DNA of 15,013 bases. Source: Porphyromonadaceae bacterium. Lineage in GTDB: Bacteria; Bacteroidota; Bacteroidia; Bacteroidales; Tannerellaceae. The stretch covers positions 3,794-18,806 of the forward strand of contig DOZP01000318.1 of assembly GCA_003517945.1 (NCBI GenBank), written 5' to 3'. Under the pieces are notes generated by a model that worked only from the letters and a program-made list of their open reading frames with translations, did no database searches and was not told the DNA's origin. Every line of letters starts with the position of its first letter. Positions within the stretch are counted from its first letter, which is position 1. Position numbers and translations under genes: made by a program. Shown here one piece after another: positions 1-11,128 of the stretch.

Positions 1-959
1 TAACCAAACTCACATCCGTACGCATGTTCCTGGCCAATCTCGGCGGTTTGGCGGTTGCTTACGGTATTCCGATCATCGTAAAAAACCTTTCTCCCGACGG
101 GAAAATCAATTCTTCGGAATCCGGAAACGCCTGGTTCATAACCATGACCATTTACGCGATTGCCGGTTTGATCCTGTTGATTTTCTGCTATACGCAGACG
201 AAGGAACGGGTGGTGATGGATGAGAAAGATACCGCCGGCGTGAAAGTGTCTGATTTGTGGAAGGAGTTTGTGCGTAATGGCCCTTTGCGTGTATTGGCAT
301 TCTTTTTCATTACGGCTTTTGCTATGATGGCGATTGGAAATTCGGCCGGTTCGTATTATATGATATATAATGTACAGGCCCCTGATATACTACCCTATTT
401 CATGGCGCTCGGCTCTGTTCCTGCATTTATTTTTATGCCGATGGTGCCGGCTATTAAACGTGCAATCGGCAAAAAACAAATGTTTTATGTCTTTCTGACG
501 GTTGCCATTATCGGAATGGGCATGCTCTATGCTATTTCGGTTATCCCTGTGCTGAAAACTCAGATATGGTTGGTGCTTGTCGCCCAGTTTGTGAAATCGA
601 CGGGTGTAATTGTTGCTACCGGCTATATGTGGGCGTTGGTGCCGGAGGTGATTTCATACGGCGAACATACTACGGGAAAGCGAATTTCAGGTATCGTAAA
701 CGCATTAACCGGTATTTTCTACAAAGCCGGAATGGCGTTGGGAGGAGTCGTGCCGGGGCTTGTATTGGCATTTGTCGGTTTCGATGAGAAAAATCCCGTG
801 GCGCAATCGGCTTTTGCCAAGCAGGGAATTTTGTGGCTTGTCGCGATAATTCCGGCGGTGCTGCTTATTTTTGCCATGTGTATTATCTCAAAATATGAAC
901 TAAGTGACGAACTTATTGATAAAATAAACAGGGAAATTGAAGAAAAACATTTGAAATAA
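1..959 (+). CDS. GPH-family sugar:cation symporter, MFS fold (5' end missing)
   Basis: Inner-membrane transporter of the glycoside-pentoside-hexuronide:cation symporter family (MelB/XynB/XylP relatives), inferred to import xylose, arabinose or short xylo-oligosaccharides. The frame is open to the left edge. Before the first ATG in the window (position 24) it already reads TKLTSVR, which runs into MFLANLGG, a family-typical stretch within the protein rather than an N-terminus, so the gene starts upstream. About 318 residues are visible, against about 450-500 for the family, so roughly the first third is missing. Hydrophobic segments recur through the visible part (for example AWFITMTIYAIAGLILLIF and ILWLVAIIPAVLLIFAMCII), and the C-terminal tail is charged and cytoplasmic-looking. 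It ends 13 bp before the esterase gene, so the two are probably co-transcribed. Family is secure; substrate is inferred only from the neighbouring xylan enzymes. Confidence 0.88.
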   Translation, partial: TKLTSVRMFLANLGGLAVAYGIPIIVKNLSPDGKINSSESGNAWFITMTIYAIAGLILLIFCYTQTKERVVMDEKDTAGVKVSDLWKEFVRNGPLRVLAFFFITAFAMMAIGNSAGSYYMIYNVQAPDILPYFMALGSVPAFIFMPMVPAIKRAIGKKQMFYVFLTVAIIGMGMLYAISVIPVLKTQIWLVLVAQFVKSTGVIVATGYMWALVPEVISYGEHTTGKRISGIVNALTGIFYKAGMALGGVVPGLVLAFVGFDEKNPVAQSAFAKQGILWLVAIIPAVLLIFAMCIISKYELSDELIDKINREIEEKHLK

Positions 960-969
960 AAATAGTTAA

Positions 970-3696
<2,727 letters not shown>

Positions 3697-3735
3697 TACA
3701 GAAATATACATTTATAAAATATAACTTGAAATACC

Positions 3736-5310
3736 ATGAGAACAAAAAGATTTTTTATTGTAGCTTGTATGATGGGTATTTTTACATGGGTAAATGCTCA
3801 GAATAACAGGATTGTCGTAAATGCGGATCAGGGACAGCACCAGATTAGCAAGCATGTCTACGGACATTTTTCGGAACACCTCGGACATTGTATTTACGGA
3901 GGTTTCTGGGTCGGAGAAGGATCTCCCATCCCAAATACCCGCGGAATCCGTAACGATGTGGTAAAAGCGTTGAAAGACATCAGTATTCCTAATCTTCGCT
4001 GGCCCGGCGGATGCTTTGCCGACGAGTATCATTGGATGGATGGGATCGGCCCGCGCAGTGAGCGTCCGAAAATGGTCAATACGCACTGGGGCGGAGTTGT
4101 GGAAGATAATAGTTTCGGTACCCATGAATTCCTGGATCTTTGCGAGCAACTGGGATGTGAGCCGTATATATGTGGTAATGTCGGAAGCGGCAGCGTGGAA
4201 GAAATGTCCAAATGGGTGGAATATATCACGTTCGAAGGAGAAAGTCCGATGGCTAATCTTCGCAGAAAAAACGGACGTGAAAAACCGTGGAAAGTAAAAT
4301 TCTGGGGAGTAGGAAACGAAAATTGGGGATGCGGCGGTAATATGAATGCGGATTTTTATGCCGATCAGTATCTCAGGTATGCCACTTACTGCCGCAATTA
4401 CGGTGAGAATCGATTGTATAAAATATCCGGTGGCGCCAATGTGGACGATTATAACTGGACGGAAACGCTGATGAGAAAAATCGGAAACCGTATGCAGGGA
4501 CTATCTCTTCATTACTACACGGTGCCGAAAACATGGGGCGATAAAGGTTCTGCTACCGTTTTTGACAAAGCGGAATACCTGGCAACTATTCAGAAAGCCT
4601 ATTTTATGGAGGAACTGGTGCAGAAGCATTCGACCATAATGGACAAGTTCGATCCGCAGAAACGGATAGCGCTGATACCGGATGAATGGGGCGCCTGGTA
4701 TAATGTGGAACCGGGAACAAATCCGGGATTCTTATACCAGCAGAATACAATGCGTGATGCAATTGTTGCCGCCCTTACCCTGAACGTTTTCAACCGGCAC
4801 TGCGATCGTGTGAAAATGACGAATATTGCGCAAACAATCAATGTGCTGCAGGCCGTTATCCTGACCGATGAAGAAAAAATGGTATTGACACCGACCTATT
4901 GGGTGTATTATTTGTATAAAGTACATCAGGATGCAACCATGCTTCCGGTTTATCTGGAGACGAAGAAGTACGAATTGCCGGAACAGGGAAATCGAGGTTC
5001 GCGTGCGGGACAAAACAGCGGTATGGATATCATCAATGCATCGGCGTCACGCGATGCAAACGGGAAAGTGCATATAACATTGGTAAACATTGATCCTGAA
5101 AAGGAACAGGAAGTAGAAGGCGTATTGAATGGCATTTCGGCCAAAAAAGTAACCGGAAAAATCCTGACATCCGCGAGTGTGAATGACCATAATACATTCG
5201 AGAAACCGAATGCCGTATCCGTCAGGGATTTTGACGGAGCGAAACTGAATAAGGGAGCTTTATCCGTCAAATTGCCGTCTAAGTCGGTGGTCATGTTGGA
5301 AATAGAATAG
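3736..5310 (+). CDS. GH51 alpha-L-arabinofuranosidase, secreted
   Basis: Retaining alpha-L-arabinofuranosidase (EC 3.2.1.55) predicted to cleave arabinofuranose side chains from arabinoxylan or its oligosaccharides in the periplasm. The 524-residue length is normal for the single-module form of GH51. A signal peptide covers about residues 1-22 (cleavage near VNAQ/N). The catalytic (beta/alpha)8 barrel carries the family marks [14 protein letters not shown] (residues 87-100), GNEN with acid/base Glu195, and PDEWG with nucleophile Glu317. The C-terminal beta-sandwich runs from about 370 to the end. The start at 3736 places a clear signal peptide at the N-terminus and follows an A/T-rich leader. 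GH51 also contains endoglucanases, but the GNEN and DEWG contexts and the neighbours favour arabinofuranosidase. The start of the GH8 gene follows after 8 bp, so the two are very probably one transcript. Confidence 0.93.
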   Translation: MRTKRFFIVACMMGIFTWVNAQNNRIVVNADQGQHQISKHVYGHFSEHLGHCIYGGFWVGEGSPIPNTRGIRNDVVKALKDISIPNLRWPGGCFADEYHWMDGIGPRSERPKMVNTHWGGVVEDNSFGTHEFLDLCEQLGCEPYICGNVGSGSVEEMSKWVEYITFEGESPMANLRRKNGREKPWKVKFWGVGNENWGCGGNMNADFYADQYLRYATYCRNYGENRLYKISGGANVDDYNWTETLMRKIGNRMQGLSLHYYTVPKTWGDKGSATVFDKAEYLATIQKAYFMEELVQKHSTIMDKFDPQKRIALIPDEWGAWYNVEPGTNPGFLYQQNTMRDAIVAALTLNVFNRHCDRVKMTNIAQTINVLQAVILTDEEKMVLTPTYWVYYLYKVHQDATMLPVYLETKKYELPEQGNRGSRAGQNSGMDIINASASRDANGKVHITLVNIDPEKEQEVEGVLNGISAKKVTGKILTSASVNDHNTFEKPNAVSVRDFDGAKLNKGALSVKLPSKSVVMLEIE

Positions 5311-5318
5311 TGCATGTG

Positions 5319-6608
5319 ATGAAGAGCAATGATAAATATATCAGCATAACCGGTTTTCTTTTTTTAGTAATGACGTCCGTATTCATTTCCTGTCAGGAAA
5401 AAAGTGAAAAAGGGTTGACGCCATGGGAAACCGGCGCATTTGAGTCGCACCGGTACCGCAATTTGTTTGCGGAAATCGGATATACTCAGGAAGAGATTGA
5501 TGCGAAGCTAAATAATATCCTGTATAACTTGTTTGAAGGGCCTGAAAAAATCTACTTTGAAGTGGGAGATTCCATGGCCTATATATCCGACATCAAAAAC
5601 CATGATGTGCGTACGGAAGGAATGTCTTATGGCTTGATGATTGCCGTACAACTTAATCGTAAAGAGATGTTCGACCGTCTTTGGCGATGGGGGAGTAAAT
5701 ACATGCAGCACCATGAAGGGCCGATGGAAGGTTATTTTGCGTGGAGTTGCAAGACGGATGGAACACGTAATGCACAGGGGCCGGCTTCCGATGGGGAATT
5801 GTATTATGTGACAGCTTTGATTTTTGCGGCCAATCGCTGGGGAAATGATACCGGTATCCATTATTTGAAAGAGGCGCAATATATACTGGATTGCTCAATG
5901 TCGAAAGACGGTACGGATAAGGTAACCGGTCTGATTGATATGGAGCATAAACTGATCACGTTTGTGCCGCATGGATGGGGCGCTACATTTACCGACCCGT
6001 CTTATCATGTGCCTGCGTTTTATGAAGTTTGGGCCCGCTGGGCAGACGACGGTCGTGCCGGTTTGTGGCGTGAATGTGCGGAAAAAAGCCGTGCCTATCT
6101 GCATACCGCCATACATCCTGTGACGGGGCTGAATCCTGATTATTCGCATTACGACGGCAGTCCTTTTGATACGAAACGCATTATCGGCAAAGAATTTCGT
6201 TTTGATTCGTGGCGCGTTCCGATGAACATCGCGCTTGATTATTCCTGGAGTTGTGCGGACAAAGAATGGCAGCAGGCGTATGGGCATAAGATACAGGATT
6301 TTCTTTATTCGCAAGGCTTGGAAACGTTTGCCGATCAGTATAATATTGACGGAACAATGGTTGCTGATACATTGGGGGCCGGCGGATATAAAGCGCTTCG
6401 GCATTCGTTGGGTTTAGTAGCAAGTTCCGCTGCCGTCTCGTTGGTTTGTTCACATCCTGAAAGCGTTGAATTTATGCATCATTTCTGGAATTCGAAACAC
6501 GTACCTTATGAAGACGGATATTTTGACGCGTATTATGACGGGCTGTTACAACTATTTGCATTTATGCACCTAAGCGGTAATTATAAAATTATATTTCCCG
6601 CAGAATAA
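5319..6608 (+). CDS. GH8 Rex-like reducing-end xylose-releasing exo-oligoxylanase, lipoprotein
   Basis: Inverting GH8 enzyme, likely of the Rex type (EC 3.2.1.156), which removes xylose from the reducing end of xylo-oligosaccharides. With the ATG at 5319 it has 429 residues. A GTG at 5310, overlapping the GH51 stop, would add three residues (MHV), but ATG is the more usual start. The catalytic pattern is complete: Glu100 in VRTEGMSYG (acid), Asp158 in GPASDGE, and Asp296 in FRFDSWRVPMN (base). The Glu-Asp-Asp spacing of 58 and 138 residues closely resembles what I recall for Bacillus halodurans Rex (Glu70, Asp128, Asp263). The N-terminus has a hydrophobic stretch ending FISC-QEKSEK, which reads as a type II signal peptide with lipid-modified Cys25; the Phe at -3 is slightly off the lipobox consensus. 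The acidic residues after the Cys may favour surface export, but that is inference. An ordinary GH8 endo-xylanase remains possible. Confidence 0.88.
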   Translation: MKSNDKYISITGFLFLVMTSVFISCQEKSEKGLTPWETGAFESHRYRNLFAEIGYTQEEIDAKLNNILYNLFEGPEKIYFEVGDSMAYISDIKNHDVRTEGMSYGLMIAVQLNRKEMFDRLWRWGSKYMQHHEGPMEGYFAWSCKTDGTRNAQGPASDGELYYVTALIFAANRWGNDTGIHYLKEAQYILDCSMSKDGTDKVTGLIDMEHKLITFVPHGWGATFTDPSYHVPAFYEVWARWADDGRAGLWRECAEKSRAYLHTAIHPVTGLNPDYSHYDGSPFDTKRIIGKEFRFDSWRVPMNIALDYSWSCADKEWQQAYGHKIQDFLYSQGLETFADQYNIDGTMVADTLGAGGYKALRHSLGLVASSAAVSLVCSHPESVEFMHHFWNSKHVPYEDGYFDAYYDGLLQLFAFMHLSGNYKIIFPAE

Positions 6609-6644
6609 TAAGTGAGTTCTATATTTCCTTAATATTAAAGAATA

Positions 6645-6652
6645 TATTTTTG
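6645..6652 (+). promoter_or_regulatory. Weak candidate Bacteroidetes -7 element before GH43
   Basis: TATTTTTG fits the Bacteroidetes -7 consensus TAnnTTTG. It lies in the 49-bp A/T-rich gap between GH8 and GH43. No TTTG-type -33 element is seen 19-21 bp upstream, and the element sits only 5 bp before the ATG at 6658, so a transcript from it would be nearly leaderless or would start at the in-frame ATG at 6667. Such words are frequent in A/T-rich DNA, so read-through from GH8 is the simpler explanation. Confidence 0.2.
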
Positions 6653-6657
6653 TACAC

Positions 6658-8430
6658 ATGAAACGAATGAAATTAATTTTACAGCCAAAAAGTTCGGCGA
6701 CGGCTTTGTTGGCTTTTACGCTGATGTTTTCTTCCATAACGAAAATGGACGCGCAGGTAAAGGCGTTGAAAGATGCGCCGCTTTTTACTCAATTCTCTTA
6801 TAAGGGAGATGATAAGGTTTACAACGAAAATCCGTTGCAGGCGGACGAGTTTTATACACCGATTTTGCAGGGATGTTATCCTGATCCGTCGATTTGCCGG
6901 AAAGGAGATGACTATTATCTGGTTTGCTCTTCATTTTCCATGTTTCCCGGCGTGCCGGTTTTTCACTCCAAAGACTTAGTGAACTGGACGCAACTCGGAC
7001 ATGTGCTTGAACGGAAATCGCAGTTGAAAGTGCAGGATGCGGGAGTCAGCATGGGAATTTACGCACCGGCTATCCGCTACAATAAGCACAACGATACATT
7101 CTATATGATTACGACGCAGTTTGCCGGTGGTTTTGGAAATATTGTCGTGAAAACGAAAGATCCGTTTCAGGGGTGGAGTGACCCGGTCAAACTACAATTT
7201 GACGGGATAGACCCGTCGTTGTTTTTCGATGAAGACGGAAAGGCTTATGTTGTACATAATGATGCGCCGGACAGGGGAAAAGAATTATACAACGGCCACC
7301 GTGTAATTAAAATATGGGAATACGATGTGGAAAAAGACCAGATTATTGCCGGAACAGACAAAATTATTGTGGATGGCGGTGTGGATATTACACAAAAACC
7401 AATCTGGATAGAAGCTCCTCATCTGTATAAGAAAAACGGACGCTATTACCTGATGTGCGCCGAAGGCGGTACGGGAGGATGGCATAGCGAAGTGATTTTT
7501 ACGAGCGATCATCCGAAAGGCCCTTTTGTTCCGGCAAATAACAACCCGATACTGACGCAACGCTATTTTCCGAAAGAAAGAGCCAACAAGGTAGACTGGG
7601 CCGGACATGCGGATATCGTAGAAGGTCCCGGCGGAAAGTATTACGGCGTTTTTTTAGCTGTTCGACCCAACGAAGAACACCGGGTGAACACCGGCCGCGA
7701 AACTTTTATTCTGCCGGTTGACTGGAGCGGCGAATTTCCGGTATTCGAAAACGGACTGGTACCAATGCGGCCAAAACTCAAAATGCCAAAAGGCGTTACA
7801 AATCAGACCGGAACAAACGGATTTTTCCCCAATGGGAATTTTACATTTGAAGATAACTTCACGGCTGAAAAATTAGATTACAGATGGATTGGAATGCGTG
7901 GCCCACGCGAAGATTTCATATCCGTAGTCAAAAACGGAGGAGTGAAAATTAATCCTTTCGCGGTAAATATTAAAGAAGTAAAACCGGTATCCGCTCTTTT
8001 TCACCGTCAACAGCATAAAATTTTTGATGCGACAGTGACGCTTGCCTACAAGCCGAAATCGGAAAAAGATCTGGCCGGTATGGTTTGTTATCAGAGCGAG
8101 TCGTTCAATTATGTATTCGGAATAACAAAGAAAGACAACGATTTCTATATCGTACTTGAGCGTACCGAGCGACAAGGCAGACGTCCGAACGCGCAGGTTG
8201 TGTCAAAAGTAATCGCTTCCGAAAAAATAGACGTAAGTAAACCTGTCAGACTACAGGTTTCGGCACAGGGAGATGCATATCGTTTTAATTATGCGCCGGA
8301 AGGTGGTGATTTTAAAAATCTGGGAGGAACGGTTTCCGGCGATATCCTGTCTACGGATGTGGCGGGAGGCTTTACCGGCAGCCTGATCGGATTATATGCT
8401 ACCTCTGCAAATGATACCCGGCCGGAATAA
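6658..8430 (+). CDS. GH43 beta-xylosidase / alpha-L-arabinofuranosidase with C-terminal beta-sandwich
   Basis: Inverting GH43 enzyme of 590 residues, predicted to remove terminal xylose or arabinofuranose from xylo-oligosaccharides in the periplasm. A signal peptide ends near residue 32 (KMDAQ/V). An in-frame ATG at 6667 gives a slightly shorter alternative start. The five-bladed propeller carries the expected acids: Asp76 in CYPDPS (base), Asp185 in GIDPSLFF (pKa modulator) and Glu252 in WIEAPHLY (acid). Residues about 395-590 are the beta-sandwich typical of two-domain xylosidase-type GH43 proteins (FEDNF at the start, LAGMVCYQSE and VFGITKKD within). Substrate and subfamily cannot be fixed by eye. 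The protein ends at ATSANDTRPE, short of the YADFD-aromatic strand I expect at the end of this domain. The bases after the stop look like a remnant of it, so the gene may be slightly truncated (see findings). The active-site domain is intact. Confidence 0.9.
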   Translation: MKRMKLILQPKSSATALLAFTLMFSSITKMDAQVKALKDAPLFTQFSYKGDDKVYNENPLQADEFYTPILQGCYPDPSICRKGDDYYLVCSSFSMFPGVPVFHSKDLVNWTQLGHVLERKSQLKVQDAGVSMGIYAPAIRYNKHNDTFYMITTQFAGGFGNIVVKTKDPFQGWSDPVKLQFDGIDPSLFFDEDGKAYVVHNDAPDRGKELYNGHRVIKIWEYDVEKDQIIAGTDKIIVDGGVDITQKPIWIEAPHLYKKNGRYYLMCAEGGTGGWHSEVIFTSDHPKGPFVPANNNPILTQRYFPKERANKVDWAGHADIVEGPGGKYYGVFLAVRPNEEHRVNTGRETFILPVDWSGEFPVFENGLVPMRPKLKMPKGVTNQTGTNGFFPNGNFTFEDNFTAEKLDYRWIGMRGPREDFISVVKNGGVKINPFAVNIKEVKPVSALFHRQQHKIFDATVTLAYKPKSEKDLAGMVCYQSESFNYVFGITKKDNDFYIVLERTERQGRRPNAQVVSKVIASEKIDVSKPVRLQVSAQGDAYRFNYAPEGGDFKNLGGTVSGDILSTDVAGGFTGSLIGLYATSANDTRPE

Positions 8431-8463
8431 TTCTGCTATGCATTGATATATTTGTAGATACTA
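8431..8463 (+). other. Possible remnant of the GH43 C-terminal strand after an in-frame stop
   Basis: Directly after the GH43 TAA the same frame reads FCYA. After a 2-base shift the next frame reads DIFVDT, or FDIFVDT if one base before it is restored to a Phe codon. Together this resembles the Y-A-D-F-D-x-F ending common in GH43 proteins of this layout, at the expected distance from ATS. The reading suggests a nonsense mutation plus a loss of about 4 bases. It rests on a short match and could be chance. Confidence 0.3.
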
Positions 8464-8499
8464 ATTTCCCGTCGAAAACAGCATACCAATGTTCTAAAA

Positions 8500-8533
8500 A
8501 GTTCGGCTATTTTTGATCAAAAATAGCCGAACT
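8500..8533 (+). terminator. 34-bp perfect inverted repeat, probable transcription terminator
   Basis: Two 17-base arms match perfectly around the centre at 8516/8517. The stem begins AGTTCGGC and ends GCCGAACT, with an A/T-rich upper part and GATC at the tip. It lies 70 bp after the GH43 stop and about 160 bp before GH95, where an operon end is expected. A T-rich stretch follows from about 8543 (CTTTTTATTTATT), but not directly against the stem, so the hairpin is stronger than the U-tract. It would fold equally on either strand. A processing site or protein-binding palindrome is the alternative. Confidence 0.6.
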
Positions 8534-8553
8534 AAATTATACTCTTTTTATTT

Positions 8554-8601
8554 ATTCCGTTTATTTTTTCAGAATGTAAAGAAAAGGAAGATAATTCCGT
8601 T
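8554..8601 (+). repeat. Direct repeat of ATTCCGTT, 40 bp apart, upstream of GH95
   Basis: ATTCCGTT occurs at 8554-8561 and again at 8594-8601 in the same orientation, exactly 40 bp apart start to start (about four helical turns). The second copy lies just upstream of the candidate -7 element, where an activator could contact RNA polymerase. AraC-type regulators such as the adjacent HTCS bind direct repeats, so this is a candidate operator, but an 8-base word repeated once is weak evidence. Confidence 0.25.
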
Positions 8602-8623
8602 AGAAACAAATGATTTTTTTTTA

Positions 8624-8631
8624 TATTTTTG
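8624..8631 (+). promoter_or_regulatory. Candidate Bacteroidetes promoter (-7 element) for GH95-HTCS
   Basis: TATTTTTG fits the TAnnTTTG -7 consensus, 59 bp before the GH95 ATG, leaving a leader of roughly 50 bases. No clear TTTG -33 element is seen 19-21 bp upstream, as would be expected for an activator-dependent promoter. The position, after the palindrome and before an A/T-rich leader, makes it the best promoter candidate in the window. Confidence 0.4.
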
Positions 8632-8690
8632 TTTTTTGTATAGGGTTCTATGTGGCTTCTGATTTTTAATATAAACTAATTGATATACGT

Positions 8691-11120
8691 ATGAAACGAG
8701 TTATTGCTTCTGTATTATTGTTTGTTTTTGCAGTCTGTTTATCGACTGCCGAAGAGTTGAAATTATGGTATGCGCAGCCTGCCGGACAATGGGTAGAAGC
8801 ATTGCCTCTCGGTAATTCCCGTTTAGGAGTAATGGTTTACGGCAATCCGGCCAATGAAGAATTGCAGTTGAACGAAGAAACCGTATGGGGAGGAGGGCCA
8901 CATCGAAATGACCAACCGAATGCACTGAAAGCCCTGCCGGAAGTGCGCCGCTTAGTCTTTGAAGGCAGAAATAAAGAAGCGGAGGATTTGATAAACCGTG
9001 AGTTTATGACTCCGCAAAGCGGCATGCCTTATCAGACAATCGGAAGCCTGATGCTTCATTTTGACGGACATGAAAACTATACGGATTATTACCGCGACCT
9101 GAATATTGAAAATGCCATTGCAACTACCCGGTATAAAGTAGGCGGAGTGACGTATACGCGTGAAGTTTTTACTTCGTTTACGGATAACGTCATCATCGTT
9201 CATCTGACTGCCGATAAGGAAGGTTCCCTTTCTTTTACGGCGGATTATAAATCGCCGTTGGAACATACGGTTAAGCAAAAAGACGGCAAACTGATCCTTT
9301 CGGGAAAAGGGCGGGAACATGAAGGCATTCCCGGCGCTATACGGGTAGAAACGCATACGCAAATCAAAAACGACGGCGGGACAGTTTCGGTTGAGACGGA
9401 CAAAATGATTGTCGCCGGCGCCACTTCCGTGACGATTTATATTTCGGCGGCGACAAATTTTGTGAATTATAAAGATGTAAGCGGTAATGAAAACAAAAAG
9501 GCAACAGCCTATCTGAAGGAAGCGCTGAAAAATCCATATCATAAGGCAAAAACAGACCATATCGCTTATTATCAAAATCAATATAACCGGGTTGCGTTAG
9601 ACCTCGGAACATCGGAGGCCGCCAAAGAGCAAACGCACATGCGGGTAAAGAATTTCAACAAAGGCAACGATGTATCGCTGGCCGTACTGATGTTTCAATA
9701 TGGCCGCTACCTGTTGATTTCTTCCTCACAACCGGGCGGGCAACCTGCTAATTTACAGGGAATCTGGAATGATAAATTGTTGGCTCCGTGGGACGGGAAG
9801 TACACCGTCAACATCAATACGGAAATGAATTACTGGCCGGCAGAAGTTACAAACCTGAGTGAAACACACGAGCCGTTGTTTCAAATGGTCAAAGAACTAT
9901 CCGAAAGCGGCCGTAAAACGGCGAAAGATATGTATGGTTGCAACGGTTGGATTACACATCATAATACGGATATCTGGCGGAGTTGCGGAGTTGTCGACGG
10001 CGCTTACTGGGGCATGTGGCCGAACGGAGGCGCTTGGCTTGCACAGCATTTGTGGGAACACTACTTATATACAGGCGATAAAGAATTTCTGAAAGGCGCT
10101 TATTCGGTGCTGAAAGGTTCGGCCGATTTCTTTCTTGATTTTTTAGTTGAACATCCGACCTATAAATGGATGGTAACATGTCCGTCCAATTCTCCGGAAC
10201 ATGGCCCGGGGCCTTCTTCGATTGTTGCCGGTTGTACGATGGACAATCAGATTGCATTTGATATTCTTAGCAGGACACGTGCGGCTTGTCTGATACTCGG
10301 AGAAGATCCCGCATATGCCCGAAAACTGGAGGATATGATCAAACGTTTACCTCCGATGCAAATCGGACAGTATAATCAGTTGCAGGAATGGTTGGAAGAC
10401 GCGGATGATCCGAAAAACGACCACCGCCATGTTTCTCATTTGTATGGATTATACCCAAGTAATCAGATATCTCCGTATGGGCAACCGGAACTGTTTCAGG
10501 CGGCAAAAAATTCCCTGGTTTATCGCGGCGACCAGGCGACCGGTTGGTCTATCGGCTGGAAAATAAACCTGTGGGCGCGCTTATTGGATGGTAACCATGC
10601 GTTTAAGATTATCAACAATATGCTTGTTTTAGTTGAAGACGGCAAGGGTGACGGGCGTACTTATCCGAACCTGTTCGATGCGCACCCTCCCTTCCAGATT
10701 GACGGAAACTTCGGATATACCGCAGGCATAGCCGAGATGTTGTTGCAAAGCCACGACGGCGCGGTACATCTGCTGCCGGCCATTCCCGATGAATGGCGCA
10801 CGGGAAGTGTGAGCGGACTGATGGCGCGTGGCGGATTCGAAGTCAATATGAAATGGGACGGCGTACAGTTGGAAACGGCTGAAATAACTTCACGCTTAGG
10901 AGGAAATCTTCGCCTGCGCTCTTATGTGCCGTTAAAAGGAGAAGGATTGAAAGAAGCAAAAGGCGAAAATCCGAATCCGTTGTATGCAAGACCGGAAATA
11001 AAAACCCCGTTGATATCAGATAAAATCAATCCGCAGTTGCCGGTCTTATATACGATTTACGAATATGACGTTCAAACGGAAGCCGGAAAAACATACCGTT
11101 TTGCCAGATTGGCCCGGTAA
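8691..11120 (+). CDS. GH95 alpha-L-fucosidase / alpha-L-galactosidase, secreted
   Basis: Inverting GH95 exo-enzyme of 809 residues, normal for the family, with a signal peptide of about 20 residues (CLSTA/EEL). Domains in order: N-terminal beta-sandwich ([23 protein letters not shown]), helical linker from about 270, (alpha/alpha)6 barrel from about 325, and a C-terminal beta domain. Catalytic marks are complete compared with Bifidobacterium AfcA: Asn374 and Asn376 in NINTEMNYW (AfcA N421/N423), Glu566 in [10 protein letters not shown] (AfcA E566) and Asp671 in QIDGNFG (AfcA D766). GH95 holds alpha-1,2-L-fucosidases and alpha-L-galactosidases; the latter act on L-galactose-capped side chains of cereal glucuronoarabinoxylan in Bacteroides ovatus. 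Neighbouring xylan enzymes, and Thr372 where AfcA has His419, favour L-galactosidase, but this is inference. The HTCS gene begins 8 bp downstream. Confidence 0.93.
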   Translation: MKRVIASVLLFVFAVCLSTAEELKLWYAQPAGQWVEALPLGNSRLGVMVYGNPANEELQLNEETVWGGGPHRNDQPNALKALPEVRRLVFEGRNKEAEDLINREFMTPQSGMPYQTIGSLMLHFDGHENYTDYYRDLNIENAIATTRYKVGGVTYTREVFTSFTDNVIIVHLTADKEGSLSFTADYKSPLEHTVKQKDGKLILSGKGREHEGIPGAIRVETHTQIKNDGGTVSVETDKMIVAGATSVTIYISAATNFVNYKDVSGNENKKATAYLKEALKNPYHKAKTDHIAYYQNQYNRVALDLGTSEAAKEQTHMRVKNFNKGNDVSLAVLMFQYGRYLLISSSQPGGQPANLQGIWNDKLLAPWDGKYTVNINTEMNYWPAEVTNLSETHEPLFQMVKELSESGRKTAKDMYGCNGWITHHNTDIWRSCGVVDGAYWGMWPNGGAWLAQHLWEHYLYTGDKEFLKGAYSVLKGSADFFLDFLVEHPTYKWMVTCPSNSPEHGPGPSSIVAGCTMDNQIAFDILSRTRAACLILGEDPAYARKLEDMIKRLPPMQIGQYNQLQEWLEDADDPKNDHRHVSHLYGLYPSNQISPYGQPELFQAAKNSLVYRGDQATGWSIGWKINLWARLLDGNHAFKIINNMLVLVEDGKGDGRTYPNLFDAHPPFQIDGNFGYTAGIAEMLLQSHDGAVHLLPAIPDEWRTGSVSGLMARGGFEVNMKWDGVQLETAEITSRLGGNLRLRSYVPLKGEGLKEAKGENPNPLYARPEIKTPLISDKINPQLPVLYTIYEYDVQTEAGKTYRFARLAR

Positions 11121-11128
11121 CATATCCT

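Noticed and set aside
5310..5318. GTG start for GH8 overlapping the GH51 stop
   Set aside because: Possible, but the ATG three codons later at 5319 is a more usual start and leaves a full signal sequence.
5895..6404. 169-codon open frame on the - strand inside GH8
   Set aside because: Antisense to the conserved GH8 catalytic region, rich in Arg/Ile/His with no known motif. Shadow frame.
8447..8454. TATATTTG, a match to the -7 consensus just after GH43
   Set aside because: It lies before the palindrome/terminator, has no -33 partner, and overlaps the possible GH43 remnant. Such words are common in A/T-rich DNA.
8952..9581. 209-codon open frame on the - strand inside GH95
   Set aside because: It lies fully antisense to a gene with clear GH95 motifs; the translation has no recognisable domain and is low in complexity of a real protein. 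It is a shadow frame.
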